Source: Saprospiraceae bacterium UBA6168
GTDB taxonomy: Bacteria > Bacteroidota > Bacteroidia > Chitinophagales > Saprospiraceae
Direction: 5' to 3'
DNA length: 64,000 nucleotides
Assembly (NCBI GenBank): GCA_002435785.1
Contig: DIUC01000039.1
Span: 156,186 to 220,185 of the forward strand
The notes under the pieces are model-generated. The model did not search any database and had not been told where the DNA came from. It saw nothing but the letters and a program-made list of their open reading frames with translations. Positions 24,311 to 32,576 of this stretch are shown piece after piece. Each line of letters starts with the position of its first letter. Position 1 is the stretch's first letter. The translations under genes were made by a program, and so were the position numbers.

Positions 24311-26317
24311 TCATTTAAATAAATTATCCCGCTTATCAATTGAAGGTGATATATCTATAACTGATTTTGCCTCATTCCTTTTCTGGTTGTAAGCCGTATT
24401 GAGTTCGACAACAAAATTGTTCAATTCTTGTGAAATGAAATTCAGGTTTTCCGAAATTTCCTTAATTTCTTCTACACTTAAATCATGATCCAAAATTAAT
24501 TGTGTCATACCTAACATAGTTGAAATTGGTCTGCGGATAACATGCCCAATATCAAAAATTATTTGTTCAATTGAGGTTATATAATCAATCAGTAGGGTAA
24601 TATCTGTTGTTGCGCCATACCACAGCGTATGTCCGTTTACATCTTTCTCAGGTAAAGCTTGCATCCAGCGCCACCTTATTTTACCGTTAACAACCACTCT
24701 ATATTGGACACTAACGGCAGTTTGTGTCTTGTTTGCCTCTATCATTGCTTGCGTAAATTTATCTTTATCGTTCTCATAACACTCTGCATTTACTAAGGTT
24801 GGACGTTTTATGATATCGTCTACCTCATAAACTTCTTTTTGCGTTTCAGAACCATGGCTCATAAAAAGTACATTGATGTGCCCGTTTTCTTCTATTTCAA
24901 ACATGTAGGTGTTGCCAGGAATTTGGCTGGTTATTTTTCTTAATAACTCCTCGCTTCTTCTTATTTTTTCTTCTGAATTTTTTCGTTCTGTAATATCGTG
25001 GTTAATAGAAAGGAACTGATAAATTTTTCGGTTTTCATCTAAAAACGGAACAATAGTAGTATCCACCCAGTACAAACTCCCATCTTTTGCTTTGTTGCAA
25101 AATTCGCCTTGAAAGGGTTTTCCGTCTTTCATTGCACTTCTTAATTCATTAAAATATTCGGGTGGATGAATGCCTGACCAGAGAACATCATGATTTTTCC
25201 CCAATAGTTCATTAGCGGTAAATTTACTAATCTCGCAAAAATTTTTATTTACAAAAGAGAAGGAACCAGAATTTTCAGAAATCGCAACACTGTAACCTAT
25301 ATCCAATGCATATTTATAATCTTTAAGTTCTGCTTTCTGTTCTCTACGTTCAACCGCTAATTTGAGCAATTCGAGTAACATCGAAATCAAGTCTCTTTCT
25401 TCTCTCAAAAACGGACCTTCATCAGCATTGGGCATTTGTTGCGAATACCTTACTTCAATACATATAGTTGTTCCTTTTGTGGTTTTTCCTTCTGCCTTTT
25501 GGAAATAGGCTGAAGATTCAAAATTGTTTGTTGCATATGGTATTCCAGCTACACAAACACAGGCAGATGTAATGTCCGGATATTGCCAGCCATTTGGTAT
25601 AATTTCAGCAATTTTTTGAAACTGCTTTTTTGATCGAAAACCTTCATCTTGCAGAATTTTACTAACGGTATATAGCGTATTCAGTTCTTTTATCCTTTCT
25701 TTAAGGTTTCCAATGGTTTGATTTTTTATTGCTTCAGCTTCCTCTCTTTTTCTTATTTCACGTTGCATTGTTATCAAACTTGTACGTAGGTGATTGGTTG
25801 CGTAATATTGCAACCCCAGTATAGTACCGAATGGAATAAAAGCACCTATCCATCTAGTTAGGGGAGTATGCACTACTGTAGGCGGAGGAAGGCTACCAAT
25901 TTGTTCCATATAAACCATTCCAAAATTAGCACTTACCGACAGTATGCAAAAAAGCAATCCTCCCCGCCAACCAAGTAAAAAACCAGCTGTTAAAATTACG
26001 CTCATTTGAGACAAAATGCCAGGCGCATTCATACCGCCTGATGATAAACAGGGAATTGTAATTAATAACCACACCATAATTGTAAGCGACCAACTTGCCG
26101 TGCGGATATAGCCAAATTTAATTAAAGTAAGATGGAAGGCTGCGATGAATATTGAAGTGCTTAAAAAGGTAAACCACCGCATCCATAGATGAGGAAAAAA
26201 ATAAAAGCCAACAGATACAATTACCCCGATAACAACAGACCAAAGAATCGTAAGAACAAACACCATATATTTGCGGTGGTTTTTCTCTTTATCGGGTATT
26301 TTAAATAGAGGTACCAT
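24311..26317 (-). CDS. Membrane PAS-domain sensor with HisKA-like helix but no ATPase domain
   Basis: A 668-residue protein: six hydrophobic spans between residues 18 and 173, a short coiled coil, a GAF-like region (about 205-335), a PAS/PAC domain (about 345-465; FVNKNFCEISKFTANELLG, YQFLSINHDITERK), and a second PAS/PAC (about 480-580; YGATTDIT). A DHp-like helix follows with His592 in DIGHVIRRPIST, then the protein stops 76 residues later. No HATPase (N, G1, G2 boxes) is present, and no separate one lies nearby. It may be phosphorylated by another kinase or act by binding a partner. The gene is AT-rich compared with its surroundings and lies between inverted repeats. Confidence 0.82.
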   Translation of the reverse strand: MVPLFKIPDKEKNHRKYMVFVLTILWSVVIGVIVSVGFYFFPHLWMRWFTFLSTSIFIAAFHLTLIKFGYIRTASWSLTIMVWLLITIPCLSSGGMNAPGILSQMSVILTAGFLLGWRGGLLFCILSVSANFGMVYMEQIGSLPPPTVVHTPLTRWIGAFIPFGTILGLQYYATNHLRTSLITMQREIRKREEAEAIKNQTIGNLKERIKELNTLYTVSKILQDEGFRSKKQFQKIAEIIPNGWQYPDITSACVCVAGIPYATNNFESSAYFQKAEGKTTKGTTICIEVRYSQQMPNADEGPFLREERDLISMLLELLKLAVERREQKAELKDYKYALDIGYSVAISENSGSFSFVNKNFCEISKFTANELLGKNHDVLWSGIHPPEYFNELRSAMKDGKPFQGEFCNKAKDGSLYWVDTTIVPFLDENRKIYQFLSINHDITERKNSEEKIRRSEELLRKITSQIPGNTYMFEIEENGHINVLFMSHGSETQKEVYEVDDIIKRPTLVNAECYENDKDKFTQAMIEANKTQTAVSVQYRVVVNGKIRWRWMQALPEKDVNGHTLWYGATTDITLLIDYITSIEQIIFDIGHVIRRPISTMLGMTQLILDHDLSVEEIKEISENLNFISQELNNFVVELNTAYNQKRNEAKSVIDISPSIDKRDNLFK

Positions 26318-26326
26318 ATTGATAAA

Positions 26327-26536
26327 TTAAATAGCAGTGCTATAGTTGGTAAAATTGCCGTAGTACGCTGCCAAAAGATGGCGTTTTATGGCGGTGAGGG
26401 TATGTACGGTGGCAAGTGGGTTGACACCTGATTCTTCAACGGCTAACCGATGGTTGCTTCGAACATTCAAAAGGCTAGCCTGAATACGGCGGATACGTAC
26501 TATTTCTAGACAGTAAGGATTTGATGGATTTGTCAT
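26327..26536 (-). CDS. Small hypothetical protein upstream of the PAS sensor
   Basis: A 69-residue frame on the same strand, 9 bp before the sensor gene, with an ATG and a plausible helical sequence (IVRIRRIQASLLNVRSNHRL). I do not recognise a family. The close spacing and shared island suggest co-transcription with the sensor, but a short frame like this could be chance. Confidence 0.35.
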   Translation of the reverse strand: MTNPSNPYCLEIVRIRRIQASLLNVRSNHRLAVEESGVNPLATVHTLTAIKRHLLAAYYGNFTNYSTAI

Positions 26537-26893
26537 TTTTTTATTGGTAAAACGCTGATTAAAAGGCTTTTTTGTATGATTTTTTTAACGCTCAAAACAA
26601 ACAAATTTCCCGCCAATCACCAAGCAGCTTCAAAAAAACCAAAAAAAATCTGACGATTACTCTCATCCAACCAATTCCACCCAAATCAAAAACTCACCCC
26701 GGTGGCACCATACCTCCCCGCTGGCACCACACCTCCCCTCACTCCGGTCTTCCCACCAAAAAACGGCGCTGCTCGACACGAGCTATGCTCGTTGGCGGGC
26801 TTTGGTAGAGGCCTCCGGCCTCGCCTTCCCAAGCCGCTAATGCTTTGCAAATATAGTCCAACAAACTACATTCGCCAAGCAAACCCTACAACT
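26537..26893. other. Gene-free stretch with right inverted-repeat copy
   Basis: No coding frame stands out. It holds the right copy of the 44-bp inverted repeat and two loose copies of a GGCACCA(T/C)ACCTCCCC motif spaced 19 bp apart at 26704-26738. It ends at the broken transposase gene. Confidence 0.5.
26762..26805 (-). repeat. Right copy of the 44-bp inverted repeat
   Basis: AACGGCGCTGCTCGACACGA and the following bases to TTTGG at 26805 match the reverse complement of 24199-24242. Confidence 0.8.
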
Positions 26894-27469
26894 ATGAGAT
26901 ACCGCATTCTTGACCAGCATGGCCTCAACTTCCTCACACTTACCGTTGTCGAGTGGATAGACCTCTTCACCCGCAAGGCATTTGCCGAAATCGTCATTGA
27001 AAGCCTGCGCTGGTGCCAACAGAACAAAGGGCTTGAAATCTACGGCTTCGTGCTGATGCCGAGCCACCTGCACCTCATCGCACGGGCGGGCAGCGAGTAC
27101 GAGCTTTCCGCTATCTTGCAAAGCTTCAAGTCCTTCACCGCCTCCAAAATCATTGACCAACTAAAAGACACTACCCTTTTGGCCTCGGGCACCCTCCCTT
27201 TTGCCCCAATTTCCCCCAATTTCCCCCAAATCAAAAAATCACCCCCTTGGATGACGATCGCACGCACCTGGATGGCTTTTACATCGCCTTGGAGGAAAAA
27301 TAACACCTCCTGGATTGCGATCGCACGCACTTGGATGACTTGTGCATCGGCTTGGATGACTTGTGCATCGTCTTGGATGGAAAATAACACGGCTTGGAAA
27401 AGGCTGGAATTGCCTCGCTCGCATTTTGCAGCTAAGGGCTTGTTGGCTACTTTGTTAAGCCGGGATTGA
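26894..27469 (+). pseudogene. Broken REP-associated (Y1/HUH) transposase with 21-bp repeats as its 3' end
   Basis: Residues 1-95 match the N-terminal half of Y1-type REP-associated transposases: MRYRILDQHGLNFLTLTVVE, WIDLFTRKAF, and the HUH metal site in LMPSHLHLIA (His58, His60). The second half, which should carry the catalytic Tyr and the conserved LNPVRAG-type region, is absent. After residue ~115 the frame runs into eight 21-bp repeats translated as WM-type heptads (WMTIART, WMAFTSP, WMTCASA, WMTCASS) and then a short tail. It cannot be an active transposase. These enzymes normally move short palindromic REP sequences. Confidence 0.8.
27247..27414 (+). repeat. 21-bp tandem repeat array 3 (8 copies)
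   Basis: Eight 21-bp units start at 27247, 27268, 27289, 27310, 27331, 27352, 27373 and 27394. Each begins (T/C)TGGA; unit types include TTGGATGACTTGTGCATCGG plus C (twice), a GATCGCACGCAC form (twice) and an AAAATAACAC form (twice), in a higher-order pattern. It lies inside the broken transposase frame. Confidence 0.92.
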
Positions 27470-27570
27470 ATGATAAAAATTGGCATTATGTTAGCTATAA
27501 GAATATTGCTGATGTCATTCATTGACAGTGCAATACAAAATTTATTTTTCACACTTTAAACATTATCCAA

Positions 27571-28434
27571 ATGGCAGACAGAAGAGTAACATCCCGACTC
27601 AACATGGCAAACGCCGTCAAGGAAGTTTGCGACAACAACCCCGATGTAGTGGCCTTGGTGCCAGCTTTTGTGGTGCTGGTCGTTGCCCTCGGCACCAGAA
27701 TCACCACCTTGCGGGCACAGATGAAAAAGGTCAGCATGAAAAACAGCGGGCTTTATGAGAACAAGACCAACTGGAAGGAAAGTTTGTCGCTACTGCTCTC
27801 GGTGCTTTGCGGCGCAGGGGTATCTTATGCCCGCAAGATAAGCGACGTGGTGCTGAGGAACAATTTTGACTATCCCGTTTCCACTTTCACGGAGATGCGG
27901 GACACGGAACTGATAGAGATGGCGCAGTCCCTCATCGAACTGCAAGCCACGGTGGCGGCACCGTTGGTGGATTATGGCATCACCACGGCTTTTATGACGG
28001 AGGTGGGCGAGGCGCTCGACAATTTTGATGAGGCGAACCCCCAGCCCATCACCAATGTATATACCATGGAGGCCGAGCGGGAATTGTTGTTGAAGATGGC
28101 GTTTTCCCTGTCCGATTTTGTATTGCAAGATATGATGAAGGCGGCCCTGATATATAAGGTGCTGAACCCTACGTTCTACCAATCGCTGCACAATGCAAGC
28201 CTCATCCGCAATGCGGGCCTGCGCCACGAAGAAGAACCTGCCACAGCCGCCGCCAAGGAGGTAGCCACGGGTGCGAGCGGGCAACAGGCGTCCACCACGG
28301 AAAGGAAGGAAGCACAGGAATCGCCCAATATGCAGGAGGTGCTGAAGGGTGCGATGGATACCATAAGGACCAATGGCGAGGAGGTAGCTGCCGAGCCGAC
28401 AGCGGTGCAAGAGCCGTCGTTGAATGGGCAATGA
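27571..28434 (+). CDS. Conserved Bacteroidota protein of unknown function
   Basis: A 287-residue protein. An N-terminal helix includes a hydrophobic stretch (VVALVPAFVVLVVALGTRIT), followed by a mostly helical body (MRDTELIEMAQSLIELQ, VDYGITTAFMTEVGEALDNF, FYQSLHNASLIRNAGLRH) and a low-complexity Ala/Glu/Thr tail. The order of these blocks fits a widespread Bacteroidota family of about 230-260 residues with no known role. No signal peptide or catalytic motif is seen. It lies between the third 21-bp array and a perfect 34-bp palindrome, inside accessory DNA. Confidence 0.7.
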   Translation: MADRRVTSRLNMANAVKEVCDNNPDVVALVPAFVVLVVALGTRITTLRAQMKKVSMKNSGLYENKTNWKESLSLLLSVLCGAGVSYARKISDVVLRNNFDYPVSTFTEMRDTELIEMAQSLIELQATVAAPLVDYGITTAFMTEVGEALDNFDEANPQPITNVYTMEAERELLLKMAFSLSDFVLQDMMKAALIYKVLNPTFYQSLHNASLIRNAGLRHEEEPATAAAKEVATGASGQQASTTERKEAQESPNMQEVLKGAMDTIRTNGEEVAAEPTAVQEPSLNGQ

Positions 28435-28470
28435 GTTGCTGGGTGCATTTCAAAGATTCGCTCGTGTCAT

Positions 28471-28546
28471 TTGCCCCTGACCCCTAAAGGGGAACCTAAA
28501 CCCGTTCATTTGCGGGTTTAGGTTCCCCTTTAGGGGTCAGGGGCAA
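28471..28546. repeat. Perfect 34-bp palindrome between convergent genes
   Basis: The left arm (28471-28504, starting TTGCCCCTGACCCCTAAAGG) and the right arm (28513-28546) are exact reverse complements across an 8-nt loop. The arm holds a self-complementary CCCCTAAAGGGG. It can end transcripts from both flanking convergent genes, but the arm length exceeds a normal terminator and suggests a REP/MITE-type element. Confidence 0.9.
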
Positions 28547-28556
28547 TACCCCCCCC

Positions 28557-29573
28557 TCACTTCAACCTTTGCACCCCCTCCTTCGCTGACGCAAATTCGG
28601 GGTCGAAACGCAGCACATTTTGATAATCCGAAAGCGCCTGCGCCTTGTCGCCCTTCATCTCGGCGGTGAGGCCACGGTGGTAGTAGCCTTCGGCAAACGT
28701 TGGGGCGAACTTCACGGACAGGTCGAAGCTCTGGTAGGCTTGTTCCACGGAGTCCATGTCGAGGTAAATCAGCCCGGCGTTGTAGTAGCCCTCGGCGTAT
28801 TGCGGGTTGATGGCATTTATTTTCTTGTAAAGTTGGATGGCACCCTTCAGGTCGTTTTTCTTGTTGGAGAGGTAGTATGCCTTTGCGTGGAGCGCCGATA
28901 TGTCGGTCGAGTCGGCCTTGATGGCATTGTCAAAATACTTGGCGGCTTGCGGCAGGTCTTTGTCGGCGAGGAGGTTGGCGAGCTTCACCCATGCGTCCAC
29001 GAGCTTGGGGTCGTTTTCCACGGCCCGCTGGTAGGCGGTGATGGCTTGGTCAATCTTGCCCATGTCGGAGAAGACGTTGCCGAACATGAAGAACATCTCG
29101 GAGTTGAGCGGCTGCTTCATCTGGATGCGCTGGAGGGTGACCAAGGCGGGGTTGTGTTGTTTCACAATGAGCTGAAACTCGGCGAGCTTGAGCTGCGTGG
29201 GTATGCGGTCGGGAAAGAGCGCACCGGCCCTTTCCATCACGGCCAGCCCCTGCCTCGACTTGTAATAGTCCATGTACATATCGGCCAGCACGTGGAAATA
29301 TTCCGGCTTGGTGGAGTCCATCTGTATGGCTTTTTCCAGGTCGGCAATGCCCTCGTCAAAGTTCTCGTTTTCGTACCAGAGCGCCCCACGGGTAGCGTAG
29401 AGGCTGGCATTGGTGGGGCTTTCGCCAATTTTCATGGAAATGTCCTGGATTTGCGGCGTTCCGCCCACCGTCACAGGCGCATCGGTGGTGGGTTTCGGGT
29501 CGTTGTTGCAGGCCGTGAAGGCGAGCAGGAGGAGCATGGCTCCGAGCAGGAATGGATAGTTTTTAGATTTCAT
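28557..29573 (-). CDS. TPR-repeat lipoprotein
   Basis: A 338-residue protein with a lipoprotein leader (LLLLAFTAC, Cys21) followed by about seven tetratricopeptide repeats from residue ~58 to the end; GALWYENENFDEGIADLEKA, AITAYQRAVENDPKLVDAW, YYNAGLIYLDMDSVEQAYQS and YYHRGLTAEMKGDKAQALSD are clear units. Such proteins are protein-binding scaffolds on the periplasmic side of the envelope. It has a TATCTTTG -7 box 6 bp before the ATG and ends beside the 34-bp palindrome. It is monocistronic. Confidence 0.88.
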   Translation of the reverse strand: MKSKNYPFLLGAMLLLLAFTACNNDPKPTTDAPVTVGGTPQIQDISMKIGESPTNASLYATRGALWYENENFDEGIADLEKAIQMDSTKPEYFHVLADMYMDYYKSRQGLAVMERAGALFPDRIPTQLKLAEFQLIVKQHNPALVTLQRIQMKQPLNSEMFFMFGNVFSDMGKIDQAITAYQRAVENDPKLVDAWVKLANLLADKDLPQAAKYFDNAIKADSTDISALHAKAYYLSNKKNDLKGAIQLYKKINAINPQYAEGYYNAGLIYLDMDSVEQAYQSFDLSVKFAPTFAEGYYHRGLTAEMKGDKAQALSDYQNVLRFDPEFASAKEGVQRLK

Positions 29574-29578
29574 AGCGG

Positions 29579-29586
29579 CAAAGATA
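29579..29586 (-). promoter_or_regulatory. -7 box (TATCTTTG) for the TPR lipoprotein gene
   Basis: Minus-strand TAnnTTTG match almost touching the ATG at 29573, implying a leader of only a few bases. Confidence 0.5.
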
Positions 29587-29637
29587 AGGAACGGGTTGAG
29601 AGTTTGAGGGTTTGAGGGATTGGGAGATTGAGGGGCG

Positions 29638-30216
29638 TTAATGTAGGCGGCGTTTTACCATCATCAGGTCCTCCACTTTTTGGATAAGGCCCTTTGGGGT
29701 CAGTACCCGCCAGTTGACCTCGTTCAGCCGCTTCCCGAAACTCATATAGTAGCCCAAACGGGCATCGTCCATCTCTTGCTCAACGTGGGGGAAAAGGTTG
29801 AGCAGGCAAATCCAGCCGTCATCGTCTTTTACGTCTTCGTACCACTCCTCATAGTAGCAGTCGTCGGAGGCATGGAAGTTCAGCACGTTTTCGGCGATGA
29901 GGACGAACTTGTGTATGCCGTGCTTGATAAGCTCGTCGGCCACATCCCGCTTGAGGAACATCACGTCGTTGTAGAGGCAGTCGTTCCACTCGCCAATCAA
30001 TTCAATGATGGCGAACCCCTCCTCATAATCGGCAAACAGGACTTTCAGGTAGAGTGTCTGCGAGCCGAAATCATCCCAAAGTGGGTGGATATAGTGGTCG
30101 TAAATCTTTTGGGTGTAGTTGAAAGCATCGTAGTCCCGCCCATAAAACGGGGATTTTTTGTCACGGGCAGCGTCGTAATCGTCCTGCCAGCGGTGGTATG
30201 GCGCAAGGTCTTGCAT
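29638..30216 (-). CDS. Conserved hypothetical protein
   Basis: A 192-residue soluble protein rich in aromatic and acidic residues (DDFGSQTLYLKVLFADYEEG, ASDDCYYEEWYEDVKDDDGW). No signal peptide, membrane span or known catalytic motif. The pattern of strands and helices suggests one compact alpha/beta domain. I do not recognise the family beyond its likely restriction to Bacteroidota. A MITE-like palindrome lies 20 bp upstream. Confidence 0.65.
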   Translation of the reverse strand: MQDLAPYHRWQDDYDAARDKKSPFYGRDYDAFNYTQKIYDHYIHPLWDDFGSQTLYLKVLFADYEEGFAIIELIGEWNDCLYNDVMFLKRDVADELIKHGIHKFVLIAENVLNFHASDDCYYEEWYEDVKDDDGWICLLNLFPHVEQEMDDARLGYYMSFGKRLNEVNWRVLTPKGLIQKVEDLMMVKRRLH

Positions 30217-30235
30217 GAAATTGGATTGGGATACA

Positions 30236-30407
30236 AGGGCTATCTTATAAAAAACGCAAAGCCATTTTTTGTCGCTCTAAGTCGCTTTTGTCATGGCCGA
30301 AGGCCACCTGCAACGTCATATTTGATGTCATGCGTGACGTCGCAGGTGGCCTTCGGCCATGACAAAAGCGGCAAATTAGGGCAGCGCAATTTTTATAAGA
30401 AAGCCCT
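30236..30407. mobile_element. 172-bp MITE-like element with long inverted repeats
   Basis: The ends read AGGGCTATCTTATAAAAA and its near-perfect complement. Inside, a second inverted pair CGCTTTTGTCATGGCCGAAG GCCACCTGC is exact over 29 bp (left and right of about 30315). It has no coding capacity. It is the main content of the gene-free stretch 30217-30560. Confidence 0.78.
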
Positions 30408-30560
30408 CATCGGAATACTGGGTTGTTGGTGTTTATTGAGAACAAAGCTTATCACCCAGCGAAATTAACCAATTTAGTCGGTGATTGTTTACGGATAAAC
30501 TTGGCCGGAACTTTGGCCAACAATAGGTGGCTGCAGCAAAACTTAGCCACCAATCTTCAC

Positions 30561-31079
30561 ATGAAAAAAATCGTGCTCACCGGCCCGGAGTCTTCTGGCA
30601 AGACCACCCTTGCAGCCCGCTTGGCCAAGCATTTCGGCACGGTGTGGGTACCAGAGTTTGCGAGGGAGTACCTCGCTGGGCTTGGCCTCCCATACACTGC
30701 CAACGACTTGCTGGAAATCGCACACGGGCAAGTGGCTTTGGAGGATAAAATGGCCGGAGAAGCCACCAACGGTCTGCTCTTCCTCGACACGAGCTTGGAG
30801 GTGCTGAAAATCTGGTCGGAGGTTCGCTTTGGCCATTGCGACCGCTGGACGCTGGCACAGTTCCAGCTTCGCCTACCCGCCTACTACCTGCTTTGCCTCC
30901 CCGACCTCCCTTGGGCCCCTGACCCACAGCGGGAAAACCCCGACGATAGGGAGGTGTTGTTGGGTATTTATCGGCGGGAATTGGTGGCGGTTGGCGTTCC
31001 GTTCAGCGAGATAGGCGGCAACGGCGAAAGGCGCTTTGCAATGGCGGTGGATGCCATTAATGCTTTTTTGCAAGAATGA
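30561..31079 (+). CDS. NadR-like AAA ATPase/nicotinamide-nucleoside kinase
   Basis: A 172-residue P-loop kinase: GPESSGKTTL at residues 8-17, WVPEFAREYL shortly after, and FLDTSLEVLKIW as the Walker B region. These match the ribosylnicotinamide kinase domain of NadR, which many Bacteroidota encode as a stand-alone protein. The reaction would be phosphorylation of nicotinamide riboside to NMN in NAD salvage. The adenylyltransferase domain of NadR is absent. The frame extends upstream without coding character; the ATG at 30561 gives the family N-terminus. Confidence 0.82.
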   Translation: MKKIVLTGPESSGKTTLAARLAKHFGTVWVPEFAREYLAGLGLPYTANDLLEIAHGQVALEDKMAGEATNGLLFLDTSLEVLKIWSEVRFGHCDRWTLAQFQLRLPAYYLLCLPDLPWAPDPQRENPDDREVLLGIYRRELVAVGVPFSEIGGNGERRFAMAVDAINAFLQE

Positions 31080-31206
31080 AGCTTGTGGTGCAATAGATAC
31101 CGTTCCTAATCTGGTGTGTGATTCTACAAAGATATCGTTCCTACGGAACGAGGTTAGCAGTTGTGAGAGCGGTAATCATGGGGCTTCCATTGGGTGAATC
31201 TTGCAA

Positions 31207-31374
31207 AAAAAGAGGCTGTATCATAAGTCATCTTCCAGCAATTGTCTCCAACAATTGTTTTGTCCCCCGCAGATTAGGCAGATTTACGCAGATTTTCCTT
31301 TGGAAAATCTATGGTTTCATCTGCGAAAATCTGCGCAATCTGCGGGAGAATGACTTATAATACAGCCTCTTTTT
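31207..31374. mobile_element. 168-bp MITE-like element with nested inverted repeats
   Basis: The terminal inverted repeats are AAAAAGAGGCTGTATCATAA GTCAT and its complement (25 bp, one mismatch). Inside lies a second inverted pair built on CCGCAGATT and GCAGATTT units, a motif that recurs as CGCAGATTACGCAGATT in many genomes. No coding frame. The ends resemble insertion-sequence termini, so it may be an internally deleted IS. It fills the gap 31080-31397. Confidence 0.78.
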
Positions 31375-31397
31375 CTGAACAGGCAGGTAGTCGCCAA

Positions 31398-32561
31398 TTA
31401 CTTTTTCTGCTTGATTTTCTGAACCAGCAACTCCGTGGCGGAGTAGTCCTCGTCGCTGGCTTTGGCCAATTCAATGGCTTGGTTGGCGTATTTCAGCGCC
31501 TTGCCCTTCTTGCCCAATTTGTAATAAATGGAAGCCACGGTATCGGTGTTGGCGTAGTTTTTATCCATTTTCACCGATTTTTTGGCCCAGCCGAGCGCAT
31601 ATTTCAATTCCTTTTTGGTGTCCACCACATCGTAGTAGAGCCAGGCCATGTCGTTCAGCACTGACCAGTCTTCGGCGGGGAATTTCTTGAAATGGGCGTC
31701 GGCCACCTTCGCAAAGTTCTTCCAATCTTCCCGCTGTGCATAGAAGCCCATCCTCAATTGGCCGGACATTTCGGTGGCACGTTCGGGATAAGTTTTGGCA
31801 TAAAGCGTCTCCACTTTCTTCAGGTCGGCCTCCGATTGGGCATTCGTGATGGTGTTTTGCACCAGTTCATCCACTTTGCCCATGACGGCCTGTTTGCCAA
31901 ATTTTGCCTCGAATGACGACCGATTGTTCATCAGGTAGTCCGCCATCTTGGAGTTGAGGTCGTCGGTCATGCGGAAGATGAAGGTCAGGTTTTCGTCCGT
32001 GCCCCAATCTTTCTGCGTGGCGAGGTACTCGTCGGCCACTTTCACGTAAGTGCCGTCCATGGCATCATAGCGGGCAGTAGCGAGGTTGCGGAGCATGTCC
32101 GGTGAGCGGTCGCCAGCATCGTAGCGGGCGTTGAGGGAGCCAGTGTTGCGGGCAGGGTCCTTGGCGGCACCGGCCAGCCCGATGAGCAGGTCGGTGGTGT
32201 GGTAGCCCACGGCGCGGTGTACCACATTACCCCCCGAATTGACAAACAAGAGGGTAGGGTATGCCTGTACGCCAAAATCGTTGGAGAGGCCAATGCCCTC
32301 GCCCTTTTCCATGTCCATTTTCACGTTGACGAAATGGGCATTGAAATAATCGCCGACTTCTTTTTGGGTAAAAACGTCCTTCGCCATTTTCTTGCAAGGG
32401 CCGCACCACTCGGCGTAGGCGTCCATGAAAATGAGCTTGTTCTCCTTTTCGGCCTTTGCCTTTATTTCCTTCCAAGTGCCTTGCGTGAATTGTATGCCTT
32501 GGGCAAAACTGTTGCTGCCCAAAAGCAAGGCAAAGGCTAATAAAATCAGGTATTTCTTCAT
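31398..32561 (-). CDS. Exported thioredoxin-fold/TPR protein, copy 1
   Basis: A 387-residue protein with a Sec signal (residues 1-20, ending SFAQ). A thioredoxin-like domain (about 25-145) has the active site AEWCGPCKKM followed by the cis-Pro region (QAYPTLLFVN). The C-terminal half is helical with TPR-like segments (YALGWAKKSVKMDKNYANTD, KALKYANQAIELAKASD). It likely acts as a periplasmic thiol reductase linked to a TPR adapter. The gene lies 15 bp after a paralog of the same architecture on the same strand. Confidence 0.87.
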   Translation of the reverse strand: MKKYLILLAFALLLGSNSFAQGIQFTQGTWKEIKAKAEKENKLIFMDAYAEWCGPCKKMAKDVFTQKEVGDYFNAHFVNVKMDMEKGEGIGLSNDFGVQAYPTLLFVNSGGNVVHRAVGYHTTDLLIGLAGAAKDPARNTGSLNARYDAGDRSPDMLRNLATARYDAMDGTYVKVADEYLATQKDWGTDENLTFIFRMTDDLNSKMADYLMNNRSSFEAKFGKQAVMGKVDELVQNTITNAQSEADLKKVETLYAKTYPERATEMSGQLRMGFYAQREDWKNFAKVADAHFKKFPAEDWSVLNDMAWLYYDVVDTKKELKYALGWAKKSVKMDKNYANTDTVASIYYKLGKKGKALKYANQAIELAKASDEDYSATELLVQKIKQKK

Positions 32562-32576
32562 TGTTTGGATGGATTT

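Noticed and set aside
28471..28546. Simple intrinsic terminator only
   Set aside because: No T-tract follows either arm and the perfect 34-bp arms are much longer than terminators elsewhere in the window, so it is listed as a repeat that may also stop transcription.
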